Source of the DNA: Bordetella genomosp. 10
GTDB taxonomy: Bacteria; Pseudomonadota; Gammaproteobacteria; Burkholderiales; Burkholderiaceae_B
Direction of reading: 5' to 3'
Assembly: GCF_002261225.1 (NCBI RefSeq)
Contig: NZ_NEVM01000005.1
Span: 806,001 to 870,000, forward strand
DNA length: 64,000 nt
The translations under genes were made by a program, and so were the position numbers. A model generated the notes under the pieces. The model was not told the origin of the DNA. It worked only from the letters and a program-made list of their open reading frames with translations, and did not search any database. Position 1 is the first letter of the stretch. Each line of letters begins with the position of its first letter. This document shows positions 44,343 through 52,488 of the stretch, piece after piece.

Positions 44343-46169
44343 ATGACCGCCGATGACCCGGACCGCCCCCGCAAGACCCTTTCCCTGAAGAAATCGCCGC
44401 GCCCGGCCGAGGCCGGCGAGTCGGGCCCGCCGCGCAAGCGCAGCGGCGCCCGCGCCCGCGCGGCCGCCCAGATCGAACGCGCGCGCGATAAACAGGAACG
44501 GCTGTCCGCGGCATCGGGCGACCGTGACGCGTCCGAGGACACCGGCGGCCGCGGCGCCGACCGCGCGCTACGCGAGACGAGCGAGACGCGGCGCGGCGAC
44601 GGACGTAGAGATCGACGCGGCAGCGAACGAAGCAATGAACGTGGCGGCGAACGTGGTCGCGAACGCCCGCGCCATGATGGCCGCGCCGCTCGCGACCACT
44701 ACAGCGATGACGACGTCCGCAACGTCGACGACGCCTACGACGCGCGCGCCGATGCCGACGCGGGCGGCGACGACGCGCACGGCGGCCGCCGCGGCGGAGA
44801 TTTCCATGGCGCGGATGACGACCGCCGCGACGGCCAGCGCCGTAATGACCAGCGCCGCGACGATCAACGCCGCGACGACCGGTATCGCGACGACCATCGC
44901 CGCGACGGGCGCCACGCCGCGCGCCGCTACGACCGCAACGAGACCTACACCGTCTTCACGCCCTGCCCGCAGGGCATCGAGGAAGCCCTGACCGCGGAAC
45001 TGCAGGCGCTGGGCTTCGACGACGCCGAGCCCGGCCGCGCCGGCGCGCGCTTCACCACCGACTGGCACGGCGTGCAACGCGCCAATCTCTACTCGCGTCT
45101 GGCCACGCGCGTGCTGGTGCAGGTGGCCCACGGCCCCGTGCAGCACGAGGACGACCTGCTCGAACTGGCCTACGCGACGCCCTGGGAGCGCTGGTTCGGC
45201 GCGGAACATACGCTGCGGGTCGACACCTCGGCGATCAAGAGCCCCATGCGCAGCCTGCAATACTGCAACCTGCGCGTGAAGGACGGCATCTGCGACCGCC
45301 TGATGGACCGCGAGGGCGCGCGGCCCGACATCGATACCGTGCGCCCCGACGCCCGGGTGTTCTCCTTCCTCACCCACGACACCGCCACGCTCTACCTGGA
45401 CACCTCCGGCGAATCGCTGTTCAAGCGCGGCTGGCGCCTGGACAAGGGAGAGGCCCCGCTGCGCGAAAACCTGGCCGCCGGCATGCTGGCCCTGGCGGGA
45501 TGGGATCCGGCCGAACCCTTGCTCGACCCCTTCTGCGGCAGCGGCACCATCCTCATCGAAGCGGCCTGGATCGCGCTGGGCGTGCCCCCCGGCATCGCCC
45601 GCCCCTTCGGCTTCGAGCGCATGCGCGACTTCGACAGCCGGCGCTGGCGCGACCTCAAGGAAGACGCTCGCGCCCACATCCGGCCGCAGCTCGACACGCC
45701 GCTCTACGGCTGCGACCTCAATCCGGAAGCCATCGCCTTCGCGCGCAACAACGCCGAGCGCGCCTGGCTGACCGAGGAAACCATCCAATTCGAAGTCGCC
45801 GACGCGCGCACGCTGCGGGCGCCGGCGAAGTCCGGCTGGATCGTCACCAACCCGCCTTATGGCGAACGGCTGGAGGCGGGCGCCGAGACCGACCTGTGGC
45901 GCGACTGGGCAAGCTGCCTGAAAAAACAGTTCGGCGGCTGGCAGTTGCACGTGATCTCCAGCGACATGACGCTGCCGCAGCAACTGCGCCTGAAGCCCGC
46001 GCGCCGCACGCCGCTGTACAACGGCGCGCTCGACTGCCGCCTGTTCAGCTTCGAACTCGTCGAAGCCGGCTATCGCGACGCCGACCGCGCCCAACGGCGC
46101 ACGACGCGCGCGCAGGACGCGGACGACGGGCATGACGGCAGCGATGCGCAGGACGGCAACGACGCCTGA
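44343..46169 (+). CDS. rlmL: 23S rRNA guanine-N2 methyltransferase (RlmL-like) with an extended disordered N-terminus
   Basis: SAM-dependent rRNA methyltransferase, 608 residues. The catalytic part has a THUMP domain (from about residue 200, ETYTVFTPCPQGIEEAL) and a Rossmann domain with LDPFCGSGTILIEAAW and the catalytic TNPPYGER (about residue 500). The first 195 residues are highly charged low complexity containing a pentapeptide repeat of the type RRDDx, encoded by 15-base tandem repeats. Such an RNA-binding-like extension is not part of the RlmL core. The related E. coli RlmKL methylates G2445. Confidence 0.9.
   Translation: MTADDPDRPRKTLSLKKSPRPAEAGESGPPRKRSGARARAAAQIERARDKQERLSAASGDRDASEDTGGRGADRALRETSETRRGDGRRDRRGSERSNERGGERGRERPRHDGRAARDHYSDDDVRNVDDAYDARADADAGGDDAHGGRRGGDFHGADDDRRDGQRRNDQRRDDQRRDDRYRDDHRRDGRHAARRYDRNETYTVFTPCPQGIEEALTAELQALGFDDAEPGRAGARFTTDWHGVQRANLYSRLATRVLVQVAHGPVQHEDDLLELAYATPWERWFGAEHTLRVDTSAIKSPMRSLQYCNLRVKDGICDRLMDREGARPDIDTVRPDARVFSFLTHDTATLYLDTSGESLFKRGWRLDKGEAPLRENLAAGMLALAGWDPAEPLLDPFCGSGTILIEAAWIALGVPPGIARPFGFERMRDFDSRRWRDLKEDARAHIRPQLDTPLYGCDLNPEAIAFARNNAERAWLTEETIQFEVADARTLRAPAKSGWIVTNPPYGERLEAGAETDLWRDWASCLKKQFGGWQLHVISSDMTLPQQLRLKPARRTPLYNGALDCRLFSFELVEAGYRDADRAQRRTTRAQDADDGHDGSDAQDGNDA
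44816..44910 (+). repeat. 15-base tandem repeat inside rlmL
   Basis: CGCGAC recurs at 44826, 44856, 44871, 44886 and 44901, with a degenerate copy at 44841, giving about six units of exactly 15 bases. They encode the pentapeptide run RRDDQ/RRNDQ/RYRDD. Since 15 is a multiple of three, unit gain or loss keeps the frame. Confidence 0.8.
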
Positions 46170-46195
46170 AGAAGCATTGCCGCGGGAAGGCGAGA

Positions 46196-46227
46196 AAAAG
46201 GGCCACGACGAATGTCGTGGCCCTTTT
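46196..46227. terminator. Bidirectional intrinsic terminator between rlmL and pxpC
   Basis: A perfect 14-bp stem (46196-46209 with 46214-46227) with a GAAT loop begins with four A and ends with four T, so it has a T run on either strand. It separates two convergent genes. Confidence 0.88.
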
Positions 46228-46250
46228 GTTCTTGCCCGCGCAGATCCCTC

Positions 46251-47276
46251 TTATTCTTCCCGCGCGCCATCGCCATGCGACGCGTCCGCCGCCGGCGACA
46301 TGGCCGCGCGCACCCGCTCGCGCAAGGCCGCCAGCTCGGCGGCTTGCGCCAGGTAGAGCGCCTGCGCCTCCTCCATCTCGACGATGGCGAAGCGCAGCGC
46401 CGCGCCCGGCAGCGCCTGGGCCAGCACCGGCAGGTCGACCGTGGCGACGTAGGCGATCTTGGGATAGCCGCCGGCGCTTTGCCGGTCCGCCATCAGCACG
46501 ATGGGATTGCCGTCCGGCGGCACCTGCACCGTCCCGAAAGCGGTCGCCTCCGAAATCATCTCCAGCGGCTGCTCCAGTTTCAACACCTCGCCGCGCAGGC
46601 GATAGCCCATGCGGTCCGATTGCGTATCCACCGTGAACGGCGTGGACGTGAACGCCGCGCGCGCGTCTTCCGTAAAGGCCTGCCACTGCGGACCGCGCAT
46701 CGCGCGCACCGCCTCCGGGGTCTCCCGCGGCGGCAGGTCGAACAGGGCCGCGGACACGAAAGGCGTCCCGCTTTGCACCAGCAGGCGGCGAGCCCGTGGA
46801 TAGCCGGGATCCGCGGCGCGCAGGGGCAGGCGGTCGCCCTTGGCCAGCGCCCGGCCCACGAAGCCGCCGAAACCGCCGCGCGCGAAGGTGCTGGCGCTGC
46901 CCATCACGGGCTCGACGTCGAAACCGCCTCGCACGGCCAGGTACAGCCGGGCGCCGCGCCGGCACTCGCCGAACGCCAGGACCGCGCCGCGCCGCACCAG
47001 CAGGGGCTCGTTCAGCGGCGCCGGCAGGCCGTCCAGGCTGGCGCGCATATCCGCGCCGCACAGCGCGATCAGGCGCTCCTCGCGGAACTCCAGCACGGGC
47101 CCGGCCAGGGTGCATTCCAGCGTCGCCACGGTCTCGTCGTTGCCGACCAGGATGTTGGCCACCCGGTGCGCCCACTCGTCCATGACGCCGTTGACCGGCA
47201 CGCCATAGCGCTGGTAACCGTAGCGCCCCAGGTCCTGCAGTTGCGTCAACGCGCCGGGCTTGAGAACTCGTATCAT
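46251..47276 (-). CDS. pxpC: 5-oxoprolinase subunit C (biotin-dependent carboxyltransferase/KipA family)
   Basis: Subunit of ATP-dependent 5-oxoprolinase, which opens pyroglutamate to glutamate, 341 residues. It starts IRVLKPGALTQLQDLGRYGYQ and contains GECRRGARLYLAVRGGFDVE and MADRQSAGGYPKIAYV, typical of the AHS2/KipA family. The ATG overlaps the pxpB stop by 4 bases, so they are coupled. The third subunit gene pxpA is not next to them. Confidence 0.92.
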   Translation of the reverse strand: MIRVLKPGALTQLQDLGRYGYQRYGVPVNGVMDEWAHRVANILVGNDETVATLECTLAGPVLEFREERLIALCGADMRASLDGLPAPLNEPLLVRRGAVLAFGECRRGARLYLAVRGGFDVEPVMGSASTFARGGFGGFVGRALAKGDRLPLRAADPGYPRARRLLVQSGTPFVSAALFDLPPRETPEAVRAMRGPQWQAFTEDARAAFTSTPFTVDTQSDRMGYRLRGEVLKLEQPLEMISEATAFGTVQVPPDGNPIVLMADRQSAGGYPKIAYVATVDLPVLAQALPGAALRFAIVEMEEAQALYLAQAAELAALRERVRAAMSPAADASHGDGAREE

Positions 47277-48013
47277 GAGCGCGCCTCGTACAGACGGTCG
47301 AATTGGGCGGGCGTGATCGGCACGAAACGCAGGCGGTCGCCGAGCTGCAGGCGCACCGGCGGGTCCTGCTTGATGTTGAACATGCTCAAGGGCGTGCGGC
47401 CGATCAGGTTCCAGCCGCCGGGCATGGCCAGTTGATAGACCGTGGTCAGGTTGTTGGCGATGGCCACCGCGCCGGCCGGCACCTGCGTGCGCGGCGTCTG
47501 CCGGCGGGGCACCGACAGCCGTGGGTCCAGCCCGCCCGCGAAGGGATTGCCCGGCGCGAAATAGAAGGTGTAGACGACGAAGGGCGATTCGCCGTGCAGG
47601 CGGATCACCTCGTCCGTGCTCAAGCCGCAGCGCCGCGCCACGTCTTCCAGGTCCGGGCCGTGTTCGCCGCCGTAGCAGCAGGGGATCTCCACCGTGCGGC
47701 CGCCCAGTTCGACGGGGGGTATCCCCTTCGTCAACACCTCCCGCACCCGCTGCGCCAATTGCGCATAGGGCGCGACGGCGGACCCGTCCTGCGCGTAAGC
47801 CTCCGGCTGGTAGTGCAGCGCCACCGTGGTGAAGCTGGGAACCACGTCGACCACCCCGGGCAAGGGATGGTCCAGCAGCCACGCGCTGAAAGACAGCACC
47901 GTGCGGTTGACCTCCGCGTCCACGCGATCGCCGAACGCGACCAGCAGGCACCGGTCGCCGACCGGCTCGATGCGCCACGACGAACTGGCGGAAGCGTCTG
48001 CACTTGAGTTCAT
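47273..48013 (-). CDS. pxpB: 5-oxoprolinase subunit B (KipI family)
   Basis: Partner of PxpC, 246 residues, AHS1/KipI fold. Motifs are PVGDRCLLVAFGDRVD, the IPCCYGGEHGPDLEDVA segment, YTFYFAPGNPFAGGL and MPGGWNLIGRTPLSMF. It is the first gene of the pair. Upstream, 207 bases separate it from a divergent small gene. Confidence 0.93.
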   Translation of the reverse strand: MNSSADASASSSWRIEPVGDRCLLVAFGDRVDAEVNRTVLSFSAWLLDHPLPGVVDVVPSFTTVALHYQPEAYAQDGSAVAPYAQLAQRVREVLTKGIPPVELGGRTVEIPCCYGGEHGPDLEDVARRCGLSTDEVIRLHGESPFVVYTFYFAPGNPFAGGLDPRLSVPRRQTPRTQVPAGAVAIANNLTTVYQLAMPGGWNLIGRTPLSMFNIKQDPPVRLQLGDRLRFVPITPAQFDRLYEARS

Positions 48014-48114
48014 GCCGATGATTCTACGATGCGTCCCCCTCTATGCGCCGCAGTCATCTGCATCCGGCGCGGGCCGATTCCGTGACGCCACATGAACTGT
48101 TGTAAATGTGCAGC

Positions 48115-48155
48115 TTGCATTATCTAGGGTTAACCCCTAAAATTGGGGTTATCCC
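48115..48155 (+). promoter_or_regulatory. Promoter flanked by twin GGGTTAACCC palindromes
   Basis: TTGCAT (48115-48120), 17 bases, TAAAAT (48138-48143). The -10 lies between GGGTTAACCC (48127-48136) and GGGTTATCCC (48146-48155), whose centres are 19 bp apart; together they form an 11-bp inverted repeat with one mismatch. Binding at both would bracket the -10. The downstream gene encodes a small unknown protein. Confidence 0.5.
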
Positions 48156-48220
48156 GTAGTCAAGCAGCCGTAGTAAGGCCGCGTCAGCGTTTGAAGAAAT
48201 ATGGAACGACGTGCTTGGCT

Positions 48221-48421
48221 ATGCTACTCATAGATATTATTGTGAACGACCATAACACCGTGTTTTTGACTGACGAACTGGAACGTCAATTGATGCGCCA
48301 GGCGATCGAAGAACAATTCCGTCCCCGTCCGCTCCGTGCGCTGGGCAAGCTGCTGAGCAAGATGGCCCAAGCCGTCCGCTCGCCGGTCCAACGTCACAGC
48401 GGTGAAACCGCCAACGCCTAA
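48221..48421 (+). CDS. Small basic protein of unknown function
   Basis: 66 residues if started at the ATG 48221; a GTG at 48242 would remove seven. The sequence has an amphipathic helical centre (TDELERQLMRQAIEEQF) and a basic C-terminal half (RPRPLRALGKLLSKMAQAVR); there is no signal peptide, cysteine or zinc motif. I do not recognise a family. A second short frame starting at 48201 (MERRAWLCYS) overlaps its start and might be a leader peptide. The gene has its own promoter with palindromes and a double terminator, which supports its being real. Confidence 0.65.
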   Translation: MLLIDIIVNDHNTVFLTDELERQLMRQAIEEQFRPRPLRALGKLLSKMAQAVRSPVQRHSGETANA

Positions 48422-48462
48422 AAAGAAGATAACGGCGTCAGCTTCTGTACCGATCCCCTTGG

Positions 48463-48514
48463 GGGCTGCAAAGCCCCTTTTCTAGACCCGTCACTCAGTG
48501 ACGGGTTTTTTTTG
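48463..48514 (+). terminator. Tandem intrinsic terminators
   Basis: First: GGGGCT-GCAA-AGCCCC (48463-48478) plus four T. Second: ACCCGTCAC-TCA-GTGACGGGT (48487-48507) plus seven more T. Both follow the small gene on the plus strand. Confidence 0.9.
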
Positions 48515-48551
48515 CATGGCGCCATTGGCGGTTGCTGCGGATAATGCCCGG

Positions 48552-49121
48552 ATGTCCCAGCCCTTCCCGTCCGCCGCCGCCACCCTCCCCGCCACGCCCT
48601 CGGAGACCACGCCGCCCCGGCTGCGCCGGTTCGCCTGCATGATGTACGAAGCCGTGCTCCTGTTCGGCGTCGTCTTCCTGGCGGGATATCTGTTCGACAC
48701 GCTGACGCAGAGCCGCAGCGGCATGATGTACCGCCATGGCCGGCAGGCCTGGCTGTTCTTCGCCCTGGGCGTCTACTTCATCAGTTGCTGGCGGCGCAAC
48801 GGCCAGACGCTGCCCATGAAGACCTGGAACATCCGGCTGGTGGACCGCGATGGCCAGCCGCCCTCGATGGCCCGCCTGATCCTGCGTTACCTGCTGGCCT
48901 GGCTGCTGCCGCTGGCGGCGGCCGGCGCCATCCTGGCGGCGACGCTCTGGAGCGGCTGGCCGACCATGCAGCTCCTGATCGTCGCCGCGCCTTTCGCGGT
49001 CTTCATCGGCAGTTGGCTGGACCGGGACGGGCAATTCCTGCACGACCGCCTAGCCGGCACCCGGCTGGTCAATGCCGCAGCGGCCAAAACAAAAAGTATC
49101 AAATCGGCCGTTTCAATGTAA
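48552..49121 (+). CDS. RDD-family membrane protein
   Basis: Membrane protein of 189 residues with the RDD domain: PRLRRFACMMYEAVLLFGVVF near the start, KTWNIRLVDRDGQPPS in the middle and FLHDRLAGTRLV at the end. The ATG at 48552 is taken because an earlier start lies in the terminator stem. Function of this family is not established; transport roles have been proposed for some members. It has four hydrophobic segments. Confidence 0.88.
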   Translation: MSQPFPSAAATLPATPSETTPPRLRRFACMMYEAVLLFGVVFLAGYLFDTLTQSRSGMMYRHGRQAWLFFALGVYFISCWRRNGQTLPMKTWNIRLVDRDGQPPSMARLILRYLLAWLLPLAAAGAILAATLWSGWPTMQLLIVAAPFAVFIGSWLDRDGQFLHDRLAGTRLVNAAAAKTKSIKSAVSM

Positions 49122-49366
49122 CCGTTTTTGACGGCAGAACGAATAAGCCGCCTCGACGGGGGACGGAAGATTTTCCTATCGGCTTGCTGAGAGGAAATCC
49201 CCGTGGCGCTATATCGGCGCTGATATAACGAAGGCGTGCACAGGCGGTTGGCGAGCGGCCGTTCTCCCCTCTGCCTTACCTTTGGCGACATATTCAACAC
49301 GACCGTTCAGAAAGGCGTCAGCCGGCCGCTTCGACAATTGCGCCGTCCAAAAGTTCCAGAAAAATC

Positions 49367-50359
49367 ATGTACGCCAAACTGCTCGCATCCTTCGCCATCG
49401 CCGGCGCCCTCCTCGGCTTCGCGCCCGCCGCTTCCGCCCAATCGGAAGCCGCGCAGCGGGAAATCCAGGCCGCCACGGAAGCGGCCTTCCGCGCCGCCCA
49501 GGAAAGCGGCGTCGTCAAGCTGGGCGACCAGGCCACGCTCCAGTTGCCGCCCAACACCATCTTCGTGCCGCGCGCCCAAGCCAACCGGCTGATGGAAGCC
49601 TACGGCAACGGCCGCGACGAGACGCTGCTGGGCCTGTTCATGCCGCCGGCGGATTCCCCCGACGACTGGATCGTCACCGCCAACTTCGAGAAGGCCGGCT
49701 ACATCAAGGATGACGACGCCAAGAACTGGGACGTCAAGGAACTGCTGCAAAGCCTGCGCGAGGGCACCGAGGACCAGAACAAGGAACGCCGCGCGCGCGG
49801 CATCGCCGAACTGGAAGTGGTGGGCTGGGTGCAGTCGCCGCAGTACGACAGCGCGCACCAGCGCCTGGTGTGGTCGGTCGAAGGCCGCGACAAGGGCTCG
49901 GCCGCCGATGCCGACTCGACCGTCAACTACAACACCTATGCCCTGGGCCGGGACGGCTACATCAGCCTGGACCTGCTGACCAGCAAGAGCCAGGTGGCGG
50001 CGCAGAAACCCGCCCTGATCTCCCTGTTGGACAACCTCAGCTACAACGACGGCAAGCGCTACGCGGACTTCAACTCGTCCACCGACAAGATCGCCGAATA
50101 CGGCCTGGCGGCGCTGGTGGCCGGCGTGGCGGCCAAGAAGCTGGGGCTGCTGGCCATCGTCCTGGCCTTCCTGGCGAAGTTCGGCAAGCTGGCCATCCTG
50201 GCGGTCGCCGCGGGCGGCGGCGCCATCTTCAAGGTGTTCCGCCGCAAGAAGGCGGAAGAACCGCAGGCCCCGGCGCCCAGGATCGAGGAACCGAAAGCGG
50301 AAGCACCGGCGGCTGAAGAACCGAAGGCGGAAGAGCCGAAGGCGCCGGGCGCCGTCTGA
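49367..50359 (+). CDS. DUF2167-domain membrane protein
   Basis: 330 residues with a signal peptide (LLASFAIAGALLGFAPAASA, cleavage near residue 24), a soluble periplasmic domain (about 25-240), one or two hydrophobic segments at about 243-285 and an acidic, lysine-rich cytoplasmic tail (EEPKAEEPKAP). The segment GLFMPPADSPDDWIVTANFEKAGYIKDDDAKNW matches DUF2167. Function is unknown. It is 245 bases downstream of the RDD gene and closed by a strong terminator. Confidence 0.85.
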   Translation: MYAKLLASFAIAGALLGFAPAASAQSEAAQREIQAATEAAFRAAQESGVVKLGDQATLQLPPNTIFVPRAQANRLMEAYGNGRDETLLGLFMPPADSPDDWIVTANFEKAGYIKDDDAKNWDVKELLQSLREGTEDQNKERRARGIAELEVVGWVQSPQYDSAHQRLVWSVEGRDKGSAADADSTVNYNTYALGRDGYISLDLLTSKSQVAAQKPALISLLDNLSYNDGKRYADFNSSTDKIAEYGLAALVAGVAAKKLGLLAIVLAFLAKFGKLAILAVAAGGGAIFKVFRRKKAEEPQAPAPRIEEPKAEAPAAEEPKAEEPKAPGAV

Positions 50360-50422
50360 TTCCCGCCAGCCCGTTTCCCGCCGTTCAAGGCACGTTCGGT
50401 CCTCCGTGACCCGTCGCGCTGG

Positions 50423-50455
50423 AAAAGGGCTTGCGCCGCGCGCAAGCCCTTTTTT
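50423..50455 (+). terminator. Terminator of the DUF2167 gene
   Basis: A perfect 13-bp stem (50423-50435 with 50441-50453), CCGCG loop, followed by further T residues. Confidence 0.85.
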
Positions 50456-50571
50456 GCCGCCGGGCCGCCAAGGGAGGCCCACCCCCTACCCGCTTCGCGG
50501 GCCCCCTCAAGGGGGCGACACCGGCGGACCGGGGAACCCGGCTCCGCGGTGTCTTCGATGGGCGTTGCTTC
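50456..50571. repeat. GC-rich intergenic repeat element with nested hairpins
   Basis: The stretch holds three strong hairpins: CCCGC/GCGGG, CCCCC/GGGGG around TCAA, and a long imperfect cruciform (50517-50553) with arms GACACCG and CGGTGTC around CCGGG/CCCGG. It resembles the dispersed intergenic elements common in Bordetella and Achromobacter genomes. No coding potential is seen. Confidence 0.6.
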
Positions 50572-50728
50572 TTGCCGCCGGGCCGCCCCAAGGCAAAAAC
50601 GCCCCCTCGGGGGCAGCAAGCGGCGCAAGCCGCGCGGCGTGGGGGCCTTTTTTGCCGCCGGGCCGCCCCAAGGCAAAAACGCCCCCTCGGGGGGCAGCAA
50701 GCGGCGCAAGCCGCGCGGCGTGGGGGCC
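50572..50728. repeat. Two tandem copies of a 76/77-base palindrome-rich element
   Basis: Positions 50572-50647 and 50652-50728 are identical apart from one extra G in the second copy; the period is 80. Each contains GCCCCC-TC-GGGGGC and GCGGC-GCAA-GCCGC. With 50456-50571 they fill the 399-base gap between the DUF2167 and peptidase genes. The second copy ends 30 bases before the peptidase GTG. Confidence 0.85.
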
Positions 50729-50758
50729 CTTTTCATTTCCCCTTTCCGGATCCGCACC

Positions 50759-51478
50759 GTGAAACTGCTACTGCTCCTGCTGTCCGGCTTCAAATACCTG
50801 AAGTTCAGCAAAGTGCTGCTCTCCGGCGGCACCATGCTGCTGTCGGTGCTGAGCTACGCGCTGATCTTCGGCTGGCCCTACGCCGTCGGCTTCGTGGCGC
50901 TGATCTTCATCCATGAAATGGGCCATTACGTGGCCGCCCGCCAGCGCGGGCTGGACGTCGGCGCGCCCACCTTCATTCCCTTCGTCGGCGCCTGGGTCGA
51001 GTTGCGGGACATGCCGCACAACGCCGAGACCGAGGCCTACGTCGGGCTGGGCGGCCCCTTCCTGGGCACGGTGGCCGCGCTGTGCTGCTATCTGCTCGCG
51101 CGCAACGAAGGCAGCCGCCTGCTGCTGGCCCTGTCCTATGCCGGCTTCTTCCTCAATCTGTTCAACCTGATTCCGCTCTCGCCCTTCGACGGCGGCCGCA
51201 TCACCGCCGTGCTTTCGCCTCGCATCTGGCTGGCCGGCGTGCCCATCCTCGCGGCGCTCTTCTTCTATCGGCCCAGTCCCATGCTGATCCTGGTCGCCGT
51301 GCTGGCGCTGCCCAAGGTCATCCAGGCCTGGCGCTACGATCCGGCGGCCCCGGAGAACCAGGCCTACTACACCACCAGCACGGCCACCAAGGTAGGCTAC
51401 GCCGCCGTCTACCTGGGCCTGGTGGGCTTGCTGGCCATCATGACCCACGACGTCCACGAGATGCTGGGCGGCGCCTGA
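50759..51478 (+). CDS. Site-2 protease-family membrane metalloprotease
   Basis: Intramembrane protease of 239 residues. The zinc site is HEMGH (H52, E53, H56) plus NLIPLSPFDGG with D144, the third ligand of this family. Five or six hydrophobic segments are visible and there is no PDZ domain, so it is the small type related to SpoIVFB/YdiL-like S2P rather than RseP. The GTG start at 50759 is the best available. Its substrate is unknown. Confidence 0.87.
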   Translation: MKLLLLLLSGFKYLKFSKVLLSGGTMLLSVLSYALIFGWPYAVGFVALIFIHEMGHYVAARQRGLDVGAPTFIPFVGAWVELRDMPHNAETEAYVGLGGPFLGTVAALCCYLLARNEGSRLLLALSYAGFFLNLFNLIPLSPFDGGRITAVLSPRIWLAGVPILAALFFYRPSPMLILVAVLALPKVIQAWRYDPAAPENQAYYTTSTATKVGYAAVYLGLVGLLAIMTHDVHEMLGGA

Positions 51479-51558
51479 GGCGCGGGCGGCATGCCCGCCG
51501 CCGTCCATGACGCATTCGACCGACGACAGGTCCGATACATATGACGGCTTCCCCCTTG

Positions 51559-51576
51559 GTGTCATAAAGCGTTCAC
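51559..51576 (+). promoter_or_regulatory. PhoB (Pho) box
   Basis: GTGTCATAAAGCGTTCAC matches the 18-bp Pho box (two CTGTCAT half-sites separated by 4 A/T-rich bases) at about 14 of 18 positions, with the first half nearly perfect. It is 73 bases upstream of the PlcP-like gene, with TTTAAC about 5 to 10 bases beyond as a possible -10. Confidence 0.6.
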
Positions 51577-51648
51577 GCCTTTTTAACGTTCACGTCATCG
51601 CCCGGTGTTCCCATGCTCAGGTGGAAGCAGCCTGCGAGGAGACGCGCC

Positions 51649-52488
51649 GTGAACGATATCCGCCCCACCCACTGGCGCACCTTGTGGATTTCCGACATCC
51701 ATCTCGGCACCGCGGGATGCAAGGCGGAATTCCTGCTCGATTTCCTCGAGCACAACGAGGCGGAAACGCTGTATCTGGTCGGCGACATCGTCGACGGCTG
51801 GCAGTTGCGCAAGCATTGGCACTGGCCGCGCGCGCACAACGACGTCATCCAGCGCATCCTGCGCAAGGCGCGCAACGGCACCCGCGTCGTCTTCGTGCCC
51901 GGCAACCATGACGAATTCGCCCGCGAATTCGCCGGCCATGCCTTCGGCGACATCGAAATCCTCGACGAGGACGTCCATGTCACCGCCGACGGCCGCAAGC
52001 TGCTGGTGCTGCACGGCGACCGCTTCGACGGCGTCATCCAGCACAGCAAGTGGCTGGCGCACCTGGGCGACAGCCTCTACCAGATGGCGCTGTGGATGAA
52101 CCACCATTTCAACCGCCTGCGCCACCGCCTGGGCCTGCACTACTGGTCGCTGTCGCAATACCTCAAGCACAAGGTCAAGAACGCGGTCGCCTTCATCAGC
52201 GACTTCGAGCAGGCGCTGGCCGGGGAAGCGCGCCGGCGCGGCATGGACGGCGTGGTCTGCGGCCACATCCACAAGCCGGAACTGCGCGACATCGAAGGCG
52301 TGCTTTATTGCAATGACGGCGACTGGGTGGAAAGCCTGTCGGCGCTGGCCGAAGACCACGCCGGCCAGTTGCGCCTGTTGGACTGGGCCACCGTCATGGC
52401 CGGACGCAACGAAAGCGCCCCCGCCGCCCGGCGCCGCACCGTCGAACTGCCTGCCCTGCCTTCGGCCCTGCGACGCCAGGGGAAATAG
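51649..52488 (+). CDS. PlcP-like calcineurin-family metallophosphoesterase (often annotated as UDP-2,3-diacylglucosamine diphosphatase)
   Basis: Cytosolic two-metal phosphoesterase of 279 residues. Metal ligands are visible: D16/H18 (SDIHLGT), D46 (GDIVDG), N86/H87 (GNHDEF), H122 (LHGDRF) and H206/H208 (GHIHKP). The segments GCKAEFLLDFLEHN, WHWPRAHNDVIQ and HYWSLSQYLKHKVKNAV are what I recall from PlcP, the phosphate-starvation phospholipase C of alphaproteobacteria, rather than canonical LpxH. The GTG at 51649 has GAGGAG 7 bases upstream. A Pho box in front supports a phosphate-scavenging role. Confidence 0.87.
   Translation: MNDIRPTHWRTLWISDIHLGTAGCKAEFLLDFLEHNEAETLYLVGDIVDGWQLRKHWHWPRAHNDVIQRILRKARNGTRVVFVPGNHDEFAREFAGHAFGDIEILDEDVHVTADGRKLLVLHGDRFDGVIQHSKWLAHLGDSLYQMALWMNHHFNRLRHRLGLHYWSLSQYLKHKVKNAVAFISDFEQALAGEARRRGMDGVVCGHIHKPELRDIEGVLYCNDGDWVESLSALAEDHAGQLRLLDWATVMAGRNESAPAARRRTVELPALPSALRRQGK

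Noticed and set aside
50572..50728. CRISPR-like tandem repeats
   Set aside because: Only two copies with a 4-base separation and no unique spacers; they are palindrome-rich tandem elements instead.
51649..52488. Canonical LpxH of lipid A synthesis
   Set aside because: Length and internal segments fit PlcP better and a Pho box stands upstream; not certain, so both names are given.
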